A stretch of 64,000 nt of DNA. Origin: a methane-oxidizing endosymbiont of Gigantopelta aegis. Lineage in GTDB: Bacteria; Pseudomonadota; Gammaproteobacteria; Methylococcales; Methylomonadaceae. Shown one piece after another: positions 1-8,798 of the stretch (position 1 is the first letter of the stretch; each line of letters opens with the position of its first letter). Under the pieces are notes generated by a model. The model was not told the origin of the DNA and did no database searches. It was given only the letters and a program-made list of their open reading frames with translations. Location of the stretch: assembly GCF_016097405.1 (NCBI RefSeq), contig NZ_JAEHGD010000001.1, positions 1,609,693 to 1,673,692 of the forward strand. The letters are read 5' to 3'. The translations under genes and the position numbers were made by a program.

Positions 1-2
1 TG

Positions 3-1526
3 CATGCGCTGGTTATCGAGCATAAAAACATAGCGGCGTTGTCTGTTGAATTGAGCGTGTTGCTGGCGGTTTTTGGATTGAGAAGTCTGTGTATCTATGT
101 CTTTCAGGTGCATAGCTTTAAGCTGGCGGCAAGTGTGCGTCTGCGCTTGCAAAAGCAGCTGCTAGATAAACTGGACAATACACTGAAGGCGACAATGCGC
201 CAGTCTAGTGGGGAGATGGTCAATATCATTCAAAACCATGCTCAGGCGTTGGATGATTATTTTCAACGCTATTTACCGCAAAAACGTCTGGTTATGTGGG
301 CGCCGCTGTTGATAGTGAGCAGCGTATTTTATGTTAATTGGCTAGTTGGGGTTATTTTGCTGGTGACAGGTCCTTTGGTGCCGTTATTTATGATTTTAAT
401 CGGCATGGGGGCAGAGTCAGCCAGTCGCCGGCAATTTGTGCAGATGTCGCGCATGAGCGGTTATTTTCTGGACCGGATTCAAGGGCTTGAAACCTTGAAG
501 TTGTTTGGTCAGGCACAAGCCGAGCTAGCGCGAATTGGCGAGATTTCCACGCAATTTACCGAAAAAACCATGGCGGTGTTGAGCATCGCCTTTTTGTCAT
601 CGGCAGTGTTGGAGTTTTTCAGTGCTGTGGCGGTGGCGCTGGTTGCCGTTTATGTTGGCTTGGGGCTTTTGGGGCTGGTTCATTTTGGCCCGGCTGCAGA
701 TATCACGCTGCAACAGGCTTTGTTTGTGTTGCTGTTAGCCCCTGAATATTTTCTGCCCTTGCGCCAGTTATCGGCCTTTTACCATGATCGGGCACAGGCG
801 CTGGCGGCAGCCGATCATCTGCTCAAACTATTGGATGCGCCTGAATTTCCGGCAAATTCTGTATTACTGCAAAATCGGGTTCAGACATCAGTGCTTGCCT
901 GTGACAGATTATGCAAACACTATGGTGAGAGTATTGTTCTGGATCATGTTTATCTGTCCATAAAGCCAGGTGAGAAGGTTGTTTTGACAGGCGAATCAGG
1001 CGCCGGTAAAACGACGCTGCTAAAATTACTTGTCGGCCTGGATCAGCCCGATGACGGGGAAATTTATTTGCAGGGTCAACTCAGTTCTCGATCAGAGCGT
1101 CTGGCAAAGATTGCTTGGGTGGGGCAAAAAAATGCACTATTCAGTGGTAGTATCGCCGATAACATCAGTCTGTTCGATTCTGATATTCCGCTTGAACAGA
1201 TTGAACAGGCGGCCTATGCCGCCGGCGTTATGAATTTTGCGCAAGACTTGCCCGATAAGCTGAACAGTCTGCTGGGCGAAAACGGCTTTGGTTTATCCGG
1301 TGGACAGATTCAACGCATTGCGTTGGCACGGGCGTTTGTTAAAAACAGCGGCATTATTATATTAGATGAACCGACAGCCCATTTGGATCCTGTGACAAAA
1401 CAGACCTTGCTCGATGTCATCGAACGATTGTTTGCCGCGAAAACCGTCTTGATTGCCAGTCATGACAGCACGGTTATACAGCGTTTTGACAGACACATAA
1501 GTTTGCATAACGGGCGCATCGCATGA
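3..1526 (+). CDS. cydD: CydD, ABC exporter subunit for cytochrome bd assembly (5' end outside window)
   Basis: This is half of the CydDC heterodimeric inner-membrane ABC exporter, which moves reduced thiols (glutathione/cysteine) to the periplasm and is needed for cytochrome bd maturation. The reading frame is open to the window edge, so the N-terminus is missing; about 507 residues are visible. The first two thirds hold hydrophobic membrane spans. The C-terminal third is an ATPase domain with Walker A GESGAGKTT, signature LSGGQ and Walker B IIILDEP followed by the D-loop and H-loop (ASHD). The stop overlaps the next ABC gene by ATGA. The adjacent second ABC half-transporter makes the CydD/CydC assignment strong. 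The order D then C follows the usual operon and was not tested by alignment. Confidence 0.9.
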   Translation, partial: HALVIEHKNIAALSVELSVLLAVFGLRSLCIYVFQVHSFKLAASVRLRLQKQLLDKLDNTLKATMRQSSGEMVNIIQNHAQALDDYFQRYLPQKRLVMWAPLLIVSSVFYVNWLVGVILLVTGPLVPLFMILIGMGAESASRRQFVQMSRMSGYFLDRIQGLETLKLFGQAQAELARIGEISTQFTEKTMAVLSIAFLSSAVLEFFSAVAVALVAVYVGLGLLGLVHFGPAADITLQQALFVLLLAPEYFLPLRQLSAFYHDRAQALAAADHLLKLLDAPEFPANSVLLQNRVQTSVLACDRLCKHYGESIVLDHVYLSIKPGEKVVLTGESGAGKTTLLKLLVGLDQPDDGEIYLQGQLSSRSERLAKIAWVGQKNALFSGSIADNISLFDSDIPLEQIEQAAYAAGVMNFAQDLPDKLNSLLGENGFGLSGGQIQRIALARAFVKNSGIIILDEPTAHLDPVTKQTLLDVIERLFAAKTVLIASHDSTVIQRFDRHISLHNGRIA

Positions 1527-3202
1527 AGGATTTGTGCTATTTTCTACCCCTGTTTAAACCCTGGTGGGGGCGTTTGCTGGGCGGCGGTGTGCTTGCCGTA
1601 CTTACCGCGCTGGCGGCGATTACCTTGCTCGGCTTGTCGGGTTGGTTTATTTGCGCGGCTGCCGTTGCCGGCGCAATGGCGCCGGATGGTGTGGCGGTGA
1701 CTTTTAATTTTATGCAGCCGGCGGCTGAGATTAGGGCGCTGGCCATCATTCGGACACTGGGGCGTTATGGCGAACGCTGGTTGACGCATGATGCAACATT
1801 CAAGGTTCTGGCTGAGATTCGATACTGGTTTTTCAGTCGCCTGATTCGGTTAACGCCGGGGCAGTTATCGGGCAAGCATTCTGGTGATGTGCTCAGCCGG
1901 ATTACCGTTGATATTGATGCATTGGATGCCATTTATCTCAGAATTTTGTTGCCATTGGCGATTGTTGTGACAGCTTCGGCGTTGGTGCTGGCACTGGTTT
2001 CCGCCTATTCGGCACAATTGGCGTTGATTTTAGCGCTGGCCTTAGTTGTCGCCGTTGGTGTGCTGCCATGGCTATTTTCATACTGCAGTGAAAAATCGGC
2101 GCAGCAGGAGGTTGAGCAGAATAACCGGCTGAAAATCGCTTTACTCGATTATCTGCACGGCTTGGATGATATTCTGGCCTATCAGGCCGGTGAGCGTCTG
2201 AAAAAATCCATACTGGCAAAGACGAATGGCTTGCTTGCGTGGCAGCGTCGAAACCAGCAGTTCAATGCCTTGTCTTCGGCGCTGTTGTTTTTAGTGGCAC
2301 ATTTAACATTATTCGTTTTTTTGTATATAGGTGCCCGTTTTGTGCCACAGACGATGACGGGCTCACAATTGGCCCTGTTGATTTTTGTAGTATTGGCCTT
2401 GTTCGAGTGGATGCTACCGTTTAACAGTGCCATGCAAATGTTGGGTAAAACCCGCCGCTCGGCTCAGCGCATCCGGCATTTAACAGAGATGGCTCCGGCT
2501 ATTTTAACGCCTAATCCTGCGCCGCTGCCGGATGATAACGCCATTCAACTGCAACACATCGCTTTTCGTTATACAGAACCCGGCCCCTGGGTGTTGAAGC
2601 AGCTTGATATTTTTATACCGTCAGCTCAGAAAATAGCTATTATCGGGCACAGTGGCGTCGGTAAAACCACTTTGCTGCATTTACTGCTACGTTATTTTGA
2701 CCCCCAGCAGGGCTCAGTCAGCTTAGGCGGTGTGGATTATCGGCAGATCGAATTTGATGCGTTAATGACGCGCTGCGCATTATTATCTCAGCATAGTCGG
2801 TTGCTGTTAGGGTCTGTGCGTGATAATTTACGCCTCGCTAAACCCGATGCGAGCGATGCAGAATTAACGGCCGCATTGACTGAAGCCGGTCTTAGGGCAT
2901 GGTTGCTGCAGCTGCCGGATGGACTGGACAGCTGGCTCGGCGAGCAGGGCGCGAATGTATCGGGCGGGGAAGCTCGGCGCATTGCATTGGCTCGGGTTTA
3001 TCTGAAAAACGCACCGATTGTGTTGCTTGATGAACCTTGTGAAGGTCTGGATGCCAAAACCGAGCGGGATGTTTTACAACGGCTTGAAAGCATGATGCGC
3101 AAGAAAACAGTCATTATGGTTACGCACAGAACGGCCGGTCTGGACTGGATGGATGTTGTCTATGAACTTAAACAAGGTGTTTTACAAAAGGTCACCCGAT
3201 GA
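1523..3202 (+). CDS. cydC: CydC, partner ABC exporter subunit
   Basis: This is the second subunit of the thiol exporter CydDC. It has 559 residues, the usual family length, with six hydrophobic segments in the first about 320 residues. The nucleotide-binding domain has Walker A GHSGVGKTT near residue 375, a slightly altered signature VSGGE near 479, and Walker B IVLLDEP near 500. It starts inside the cydD stop codon (ATGA overlap) and its own stop overlaps the next gene in the same way, so translation is probably coupled. No cydAB genes are visible in the window. Confidence 0.92.
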   Translation: MKDLCYFLPLFKPWWGRLLGGGVLAVLTALAAITLLGLSGWFICAAAVAGAMAPDGVAVTFNFMQPAAEIRALAIIRTLGRYGERWLTHDATFKVLAEIRYWFFSRLIRLTPGQLSGKHSGDVLSRITVDIDALDAIYLRILLPLAIVVTASALVLALVSAYSAQLALILALALVVAVGVLPWLFSYCSEKSAQQEVEQNNRLKIALLDYLHGLDDILAYQAGERLKKSILAKTNGLLAWQRRNQQFNALSSALLFLVAHLTLFVFLYIGARFVPQTMTGSQLALLIFVVLALFEWMLPFNSAMQMLGKTRRSAQRIRHLTEMAPAILTPNPAPLPDDNAIQLQHIAFRYTEPGPWVLKQLDIFIPSAQKIAIIGHSGVGKTTLLHLLLRYFDPQQGSVSLGGVDYRQIEFDALMTRCALLSQHSRLLLGSVRDNLRLAKPDASDAELTAALTEAGLRAWLLQLPDGLDSWLGEQGANVSGGEARRIALARVYLKNAPIVLLDEPCEGLDAKTERDVLQRLESMMRKKTVIMVTHRTAGLDWMDVVYELKQGVLQKVTR

Positions 3203-3615
3203 AAGAAAAAATTTGTATTCAGGAATTGAGTCCGACGTTATTGCAACAAGGCAAAAGTAAACGCCTGGCGGCAATTCGTGACAAGGTCAGTGGACAATCA
3301 AAAGAATCCATACAACCTCAGCGCAAAGCGGCTCCGCCAACAGCGCTGGAACAGGCACAACAGCGTATTGATCAGGCTTTGATGGAGTGGCTGGCACGTT
3401 ATCCACCGGCTAAAAAAAACCGCTTTTTCAAGATTCGTTTTGGAATGGATATCGAGCAGTTGAAGCAATTACCGATTCAGGAAATCTATCAACGTCTGGC
3501 GATTGCCGAACACGCGCCTGAGAAAATTGCAAAACTGGATTATAATGGCCGCCCCGTTTTTAAACGATTTCCAAAGCATAATAACCGCTATGAAAAGCTA
3601 CCGCATAGAGCCTGA
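3199..3615 (+). CDS. Small basic hypothetical protein in the cydDC operon
   Basis: A 138-residue, Lys/Arg/Gln-rich soluble protein with no signal peptide or membrane span. I do not recognise its family. The first about 45 residues look disordered (many Lys, Gln, Pro, Ala). The rest is predicted helical, with an aromatic-basic patch (KKNRFFKIRFGMD) and a basic tail (FKRFPKHNNRYEK) that could suit nucleic-acid binding. It overlaps cydC by ATGA and overlaps the following methyltransferase start by 26 bases, so it belongs to the same transcript. I considered a ProQ/FinO assignment and did not adopt it for lack of recognisable motifs. Confidence 0.7.
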   Translation: MKEKICIQELSPTLLQQGKSKRLAAIRDKVSGQSKESIQPQRKAAPPTALEQAQQRIDQALMEWLARYPPAKKNRFFKIRFGMDIEQLKQLPIQEIYQRLAIAEHAPEKIAKLDYNGRPVFKRFPKHNNRYEKLPHRA

Positions 3616-4510
3616 CCAGGATTATCGCGACCAAAGCCTCCGGCAACATGAAGTGTTAAGCCCGGAAGCCTTGGCCGAAGATGCCGTTAAACATTATGAT
3701 GATTGCTATCGGGATTATCTGGCGGCTTGGTGTAACCGGGACAATCTAGCCTTGCATTATGGCTATTGGGACAGCGACAAACCCTACCAGCAGCATCAGG
3801 CCTTGATAAATAAAAACCGGATATTGTATGACAAGGCTGGAATTAGCGCTGAAGACAAGGTGCTCGATGCCGGCTGTGGCATTGGCGGCAGCAGCATCTG
3901 GATGGGACGGGAAAAAGGCAACCGTGTGACCGGTATTACCATCAGTCAGCAACAGGCGCATTATGCACGTCAGCATGCCAAACGCCATGGTGTGGCTGAC
4001 AAGGTTGACTTTGAGGTGGCCGACTTTTGTCAAACACCGTTTGAGGATGCATCGTTTGATGTGGTCTGGGCGCTGGAAAGCTCTTGTCATGCCCTGAGGA
4101 AAGGTGACTTTTTGAAAGAAGCCTGGCGGCTTTTGCGGCCGGGCGGTCGTTTGGTGGTTTGTGACGGTTTTTTATTGCAGCGTGAATTTACGCCCAATCA
4201 GTGGCAGGCGGTGGTGACTTGTCTGAACGGCTGGGCAGTGCCCAATCTGTGTTCTCGTGAGGAATTTACAGGCTTACTGGAAGGATTGGACTTTAATGAC
4301 ATCAGCATCCATGATATTACGCCACAAACCTTGCCTTCGGCAGATTATATGTACAAGGTCGCTAAACGTTTGTATCCAGTGCAGAAAATAAGCCAATGGT
4401 TAGGGTTGCGTTCCAAAGCGCAAACGGCCAATTACTATGTTGGATTGGCTCAGCATCAATTGTTTGATGAAAAACTGACCGAATACCTGATTTTTACCGC
4501 ACGGAAATAA
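3590..4510 (+). CDS. Class I SAM-dependent methyltransferase
   Basis: About 306 residues. The SAM-binding motif I is LDAGCGIGG near residue 91, followed by the acidic and aromatic pattern of the UbiE/sterol/tocopherol methyltransferase-type fold, with a post-I motif VTGITISQQQ and LRPGGRLVVCDGF. The substrate is not evident; the small-molecule branch (gamma-tocopherol or sterol methyltransferase-like) is the best match. I chose the ATG at 3590 because the in-frame upstream extension from 3503 lies entirely inside the preceding gene. The stop is 3 bases before the next start, so it is cotranscribed with cydDC and the symporter. Confidence 0.8.
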   Translation: MKSYRIEPDQDYRDQSLRQHEVLSPEALAEDAVKHYDDCYRDYLAAWCNRDNLALHYGYWDSDKPYQQHQALINKNRILYDKAGISAEDKVLDAGCGIGGSSIWMGREKGNRVTGITISQQQAHYARQHAKRHGVADKVDFEVADFCQTPFEDASFDVVWALESSCHALRKGDFLKEAWRLLRPGGRLVVCDGFLLQREFTPNQWQAVVTCLNGWAVPNLCSREEFTGLLEGLDFNDISIHDITPQTLPSADYMYKVAKRLYPVQKISQWLGLRSKAQTANYYVGLAQHQLFDEKLTEYLIFTARK

Positions 4511-4513
4511 ACT

Positions 4514-5422
4514 ATGCAGCGCATTACGCAGTTATTTCCGCTTTGGGCTATTCTGCTCTCGCTTGCCGCTTGGTTTTATCCCGGTAGCTTTGTCGGTTTA
4601 AAAAGCTGGATTATTCCTCTATTGGCAACGGTTATGTTTTGCATGGGGATGACGCTGACCCTGAACGATTTTAAAAAAGTCTTGAAGTCACCTCGAATTA
4701 TTGCCATTGCAATTGGTATGCAATTTATGTGCATGCCGTTTTATGCCTGGGCAATTTCTCGCCTGCTGGAGTTGCCGGCTGAAATTTTGGCCGGTATGGT
4801 TCTAGTTGGCGCCAGTGCGGGCGGAACGGCTTCGAATGTTATTTGTTATTTAGCCCGTGGCAATGTTGCATTATCGGTGTTGATGACAGCGGCATCGACT
4901 TTGTGCGCGGTGGCCTTGATGCCGCTGTTAAGCTGGCTATACCTGCATCAGATTATCGAAGTTCCACTCTTGAAAATGCTTAAAAGCATTGTCTTGTTTG
5001 TGTTATTACCGGTACTGTCAGGAACGCTTTTGAACACAGTGCTTAAATCAATGACAGGCGCTATACAGCCGTTATTTCCACTATTGTCCAGTGTGTCGAT
5101 TATTTTGATTATCGCTATTATCGTGGGCTTAAATCATGCCAATTTACAGCAATTGGCCTGGCCGGTCATGCTGGCGGTTGTCTTGCACAATCTTTTAGGT
5201 CTGCTGACCGGTTATCATCTGTGTCGGTGGCTGAAGTTTGACCGACAAACCGCCCGCACGGTCAGTATCGAAGTCGGTATGCAAAATTCAGGGTTAAGCG
5301 TGGCCTTGGCGATCAAATATTATTCACCCTTGGCTGCGCTGCCCGGCGCATTGTTCAGTATCTGGCATAATTTGTCCGGTAGCCTGCTGGCCTTTTTTTG
5401 GCGACGTCAGCGTCATGCGTAA
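4514..5422 (+). CDS. Bile acid:sodium symporter (BASS) family membrane protein
   Basis: A 302-residue inner-membrane protein, nearly all hydrophobic, with about nine to ten spans. Family features are the glycine-rich stretch GASAGGTASNVICYLARGN in the middle and the late segment EVGMQNSGLSVALA, which correspond to the conserved crossing region and sodium sites of BASS transporters. These proteins move organic anions with Na+; the substrate here cannot be inferred. It starts 3 bases after the methyltransferase stop and its last codons overlap the next gene. Confidence 0.88.
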   Translation: MQRITQLFPLWAILLSLAAWFYPGSFVGLKSWIIPLLATVMFCMGMTLTLNDFKKVLKSPRIIAIAIGMQFMCMPFYAWAISRLLELPAEILAGMVLVGASAGGTASNVICYLARGNVALSVLMTAASTLCAVALMPLLSWLYLHQIIEVPLLKMLKSIVLFVLLPVLSGTLLNTVLKSMTGAIQPLFPLLSSVSIILIIAIIVGLNHANLQQLAWPVMLAVVLHNLLGLLTGYHLCRWLKFDRQTARTVSIEVGMQNSGLSVALAIKYYSPLAALPGALFSIWHNLSGSLLAFFWRRQRHA

Positions 5423-5765
5423 AAAAATTCTGTTCTCACTGGTATTGATTTTAGCTGTATTGAATAATGCTTGCAGTCTGGTTGAAGCTGTTACTCATCG
5501 ACAAGCCCTGAGCGACTATGCAGAAGAGTTGTTCCGGCGGCAAAATGAGCTGACCACAATCATCATGATGCTGCCTGAGGAGGACGATGTGGTTTATCAG
5601 GCCGAAATGGATATGCATGCTGCCTGTAAATTGTTAAATGATTATGCTCGATTAACGATGGAAGGAAAAAATACCGGTATTTTATTTCAACGCAAGGTCA
5701 AAAATTCACTGCCAGCCTGTGATGCGGCAATTCAGAAACTAGAAGCGATTTTAGATGTTCAATGA
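5415..5765 (+). CDS. Small secreted protein, possible lipoprotein
   Basis: A 116-residue protein starting MRKK, then a hydrophobic stretch ending in NNAC at residue 20. This could be a weak lipobox (the residues before Cys are atypical), so it is either a lipoprotein or a secreted protein. The mature part is helical and charged, with two further Cys residues. I do not recognise the family. It overlaps the symporter gene by 8 bases and the deformylase start by ATGA, so it sits inside the coupled operon. Confidence 0.72.
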   Translation: MRKKILFSLVLILAVLNNACSLVEAVTHRQALSDYAEELFRRQNELTTIIMMLPEEDDVVYQAEMDMHAACKLLNDYARLTMEGKNTGILFQRKVKNSLPACDAAIQKLEAILDVQ

Positions 5766-6295
5766 AAATTCAAGGTAAACGGCGTGATATTCTGCAACTT
5801 GGGAACCCTTGTTTACGATGTCTTGCCCAACCCATTACCAATTTTACATCCGATCAGAGCCGTCAACTGATAGCCGATTTAAAGGCTACGTTAGCTAGCA
5901 CCGAAGGCGTCGGTCTGGCAGCACCACAAATTGGCGAATCTTTTCAGGCCGTGATTGTCGCCTCCAGGCCGACCGCGCGTTATCCGAAAGCACCAGAAAT
6001 GTCGCCTGTTTGTATGTTGAATCCCGACATGACCGTGTTGGATGAGCGACAACAAAAAGATTGGGAAGGCTGCTTAAGTATTCCAGGCATTCGGGCTAAG
6101 GTGCCGCGTTATCTGAAAATCAAAGTGCATTATCAGGATGAACAAGGCGAATCCCATAGCATACGACTGGAAGGTTTTGTCGCTCGGGTTTTTCAGCATG
6201 AATTTGATCACCTGCAAGGCCTGGTCTATCTTGACCGCGTCGAAACCAACTTGGATATTATTTCAGAATCTGAATTTTTGAAACAGATCGTATAA
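5762..6295 (+). CDS. def: Peptide deformylase
   Basis: Removes the N-formyl group from nascent proteins in the cytosol. The 177-residue length fits. All three metal-site motifs are present: GVGLAAPQIG near residue 51, WEGCLSIPG near 101 (Cys ligand) and QHEFDHLQG near 145 (two His ligands and catalytic Glu). It is probably an extra deformylase paralogue, because it lies outside the usual def-fmt context and at the end of the cydDC gene string. It starts by ATGA overlap with the preceding gene. Confidence 0.95.
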   Translation: MKIQGKRRDILQLGNPCLRCLAQPITNFTSDQSRQLIADLKATLASTEGVGLAAPQIGESFQAVIVASRPTARYPKAPEMSPVCMLNPDMTVLDERQQKDWEGCLSIPGIRAKVPRYLKIKVHYQDEQGESHSIRLEGFVARVFQHEFDHLQGLVYLDRVETNLDIISESEFLKQIV

Positions 6296-6309
6296 ATGTT
6301 CTATTCGTC

Positions 6310-7872
6310 TCAATGACGATAATCCTCCGCATTCAGTTGATATTTTTTTAATTGCTGATAAACCGCCCGGGTTGATATTTCCAGGAAGTCAGCCATTTTT
6401 TTGATGTCACCTCGATAATATTTTAAGGCGTCCTGTAAAAATCTTACTTCAATCTCTGTAATTGACTGTTGCTTTAGTTTTTTTAATTCCAAAGGCAAGG
6501 GGAGGGCTGAGGTATCAATATCCAGTTTTAAATCAGTTATTTCTTCTCCATGAGCGAATAACACACTGCGTTCTAGTGTATTTTCTAGTTCCCTGACATT
6601 ACCCGGCCAGTGATAAGCTTTAATTTTTTGCATGACTTCTCGGCTGACCGAGGTTACGGGTTTATTATGTTTTTGGCTCATCTGTTGCACAATATGATGG
6701 ACCAATGCGGGGATGTCTTCGGGTCTTTCTCGTAACGGTGGTATTTCCAGGTTGACGACATTGATACGATAGTACAAATCTTCACGGAACAGACCTTGGC
6801 TGACTTTATCTTGAAGGCCGGTGTTAGTTGCGGAAATGATTCGTGTGTCGACTGGTATAGTCTGTTTTCCTCCGACTCTTTCCAGTTCGTTTTCTTGCAG
6901 TACTCGGAGTAACCGAGTCTGGGCGGCGGCAGAGAGTGAGTCCACTTCATCCAAAAACAGGGTACCGCCATCGGCTCTTTCAAAATATCCTCGATGCACT
7001 TCAATGGCCCCGGTAAATGCGCCTTTTTCGTGACCGAATAAAACACTTTCAATCAGGTTTTCTGGAATAGCGCCACAATTGATCGCGACAAAAGGTTTGC
7101 TGCAACGATGGCTCATTGCGTGAATAGCACGCGCTATCAGCTCTTTACCGACACCGGTTTGCCCTTGAATCAACAAGGTTGCCGAAGTAGGAGCAATGAC
7201 TTCTATGGATTGCAAAACCTGTTTCATTCCCTCTGAGTTCGCAATAATCACCGGTGGCTTCTGTTTCCGGGTAGGGTTTTTGCTTTGTTTGCGCCATATT
7301 TTCAGCATGCTTTGTTCGATTTTGGAATGCAGCTTGGCAATATCCTGTTGGTTTTTATGCTCGTTGAGATTATCGCGGTATACAACACCGGCTTTATGTT
7401 TTGCGGTTTCCTGGTTGAGGTGAATATACACTTCACAGCAGCCGTCATGGTTGGCAATGCTTTTGGCAATTTCAACTTTGGCGTAACCAAAGTTACGTGC
7501 TGCAATTCCGCCGAATACACTGGATGTCATACCACATAGGCTTGGAAAATTGACCACTTTTTCACCAAAAGGACAGCGGCTGTTGCAAACCTTGATACTG
7601 TCTTGAGTGCTTGAAGATAAAGAAAACTTACCACCAATATTGTTTTTGAGCCCTAAAATCAATTCGATATAACTTTCTCGATCGAGTGTATTTTCTTTAT
7701 TGCTATCGGCGCGATAAATCTCTTCAAAATAACAGCCCGCTGTGCGTGCAATATGTTCAATCAATTGTTGTGCTTGTTCTTGTCCTGATTGTTCGCTGGC
7801 GTGCATCAGCTCAAGAATAAACGTTTGTAAAAAAAATACAGGAGTTAAATCTGAAAGAGAGGTATCGGTCAT
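6310..7872 (-). CDS. Sigma-54-dependent transcriptional activator with cysteine-rich sensor domain
   Basis: An NtrC-type bacterial enhancer-binding protein, about 520 residues. The N-terminal about 190 residues carry a Cys cluster (CNSRCPFGE, then SLCGMTS, then DGCCEVYI) resembling sensor domains called V4R or metanogen-output type; it may bind metal or an Fe-S cluster (inference). The central AAA+ domain has Walker A GQTGVGKE, the sigma-54 contact loop GAFTGA and Walker B GGTLFLDEVD. The C-terminus is a Fis-type helix-turn-helix. I prefer the ATG at 7872. An in-frame GTG at 7899 would add nine residues but overlaps a palindrome. It is divergent from the DUF938 gene, a possible target. Confidence 0.9.
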   Translation of the reverse strand: MTDTSLSDLTPVFFLQTFILELMHASEQSGQEQAQQLIEHIARTAGCYFEEIYRADSNKENTLDRESYIELILGLKNNIGGKFSLSSSTQDSIKVCNSRCPFGEKVVNFPSLCGMTSSVFGGIAARNFGYAKVEIAKSIANHDGCCEVYIHLNQETAKHKAGVVYRDNLNEHKNQQDIAKLHSKIEQSMLKIWRKQSKNPTRKQKPPVIIANSEGMKQVLQSIEVIAPTSATLLIQGQTGVGKELIARAIHAMSHRCSKPFVAINCGAIPENLIESVLFGHEKGAFTGAIEVHRGYFERADGGTLFLDEVDSLSAAAQTRLLRVLQENELERVGGKQTIPVDTRIISATNTGLQDKVSQGLFREDLYYRINVVNLEIPPLRERPEDIPALVHHIVQQMSQKHNKPVTSVSREVMQKIKAYHWPGNVRELENTLERSVLFAHGEEITDLKLDIDTSALPLPLELKKLKQQSITEIEVRFLQDALKYYRGDIKKMADFLEISTRAVYQQLKKYQLNAEDYRH

Positions 7873-7884
7873 GGTATTGTCTGT

Positions 7885-7946
7885 GAAGTTATACTTCACT
7901 TATTGAAGCACAACTTCATATTGTGCGTAAACATAAACTTCAAGTT
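7885..7946. promoter_or_regulatory. Cluster of three short inverted repeats, candidate activator sites
   Basis: Three related palindromes lie just upstream of the activator start: GAAGT-TAT-ACTTC (7885-7897), TGAAG-CACAA-CTTCA (7904-7918) and AACTT-C-AAGTT (7936-7946). They share the GAAGT/ACTTC half-site. Location and repetition suggest binding sites for the adjacent sigma-54 activator or autoregulation. No clear -24/-12 element was found next to either flanking gene. Confidence 0.5.
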
Positions 7947-8093
7947 GTTGATAATTAAGGGATGATTTTTTTAAAAAAATGGCCTGAAAAATGCTTTGTA
8001 CAAGTAGCCAGGCTACGAAATTGTTTACGCTGAAGCGTCTGATGATTTTCAAAGCTACTGTGGCAATGTTTTTTTAAATATGAGGTCATAACC

Positions 8094-8747
8094 ATGAATG
8101 ATAATAAACCCCCTTTAAATCCACATCCTTTAAGTGAATATGTTGCCTGGGCAGGAAACAGAAATCGTGAGCCTATTTTAGGTGTTCTGAAAGAGAAGCT
8201 GCCAGAAGAGCCGGGGCAGGTGTTGGAAATGGCTAGTGGCAGTGGTATGCATATCAATTTTTTTGCACCGCATTTCAAACATTTACATTTTCAGCCTTCA
8301 GATAAGGAAACGGAAGTTTTTGAAAATATCAAAAATTTGACTCAGGAAAAGGGTAATGAAAATATCGCGGATCCAATTCATCTTGATTTAACCAATCCTG
8401 ATACCTGGTTTAAGGACGATATGAAGAATGCTTTTTCGGCTATTTTTTGTATCAATATTTTCCAGGTTGCCCCTATTTCTATTGCCGATGGCATGATGGA
8501 ATGCGCCGAACATTTATTGAATGAAGATGGTTTTTTGATGATTTACGGTCCATTTCAGGTTGAAGGCGAGTTCACTACAGAATCAAATGCAGAATTTCAT
8601 AATACCTTGAGTTCGGCTGGTGTACCGGAATGGGGTTTAAAAGATGTTGCAGATTTAAAAAAAGCGGCTGCAAAACATGGGTTGGAATTGAAGGAGCAAA
8701 TCAGTATGCCGGCAAATAATTTCTCACTTATTTTCGGAAAAATTTAA
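8094..8747 (+). CDS. DUF938 family SAM-dependent methyltransferase-like protein
   Basis: A 217-residue cytosolic protein that looks like DUF938. It has the family start (NPHPLSEYVAWAGNRNREPI), a SAM-site-like VLEMASGSGMHINFFA near residue 43 and a conserved FCINIFQVAP segment. The reaction and substrate are unknown for the family. It is transcribed away from the sigma-54 activator across a 220-base gap containing the palindromes. The start is supported by position and by GAGGT upstream. Confidence 0.88.
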   Translation: MNDNKPPLNPHPLSEYVAWAGNRNREPILGVLKEKLPEEPGQVLEMASGSGMHINFFAPHFKHLHFQPSDKETEVFENIKNLTQEKGNENIADPIHLDLTNPDTWFKDDMKNAFSAIFCINIFQVAPISIADGMMECAEHLLNEDGFLMIYGPFQVEGEFTTESNAEFHNTLSSAGVPEWGLKDVADLKKAAAKHGLELKEQISMPANNFSLIFGKI

Positions 8748-8798
8748 ATATCATGCACCCTAAGGTTGTTTTTTTTAATTGTCATCAGTTATTACACT

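Noticed and set aside
3199-3615. ProQ/FinO-type RNA chaperone call
   Set aside because: The basic, Gln-rich sequence looked similar at first, but I could find no diagnostic ProQ motif.
8034-8093. Sigma-54 promoter TGGCAATG before the DUF938 gene
   Set aside because: The -24 GG is present but there is no GC at the -12 spacing.
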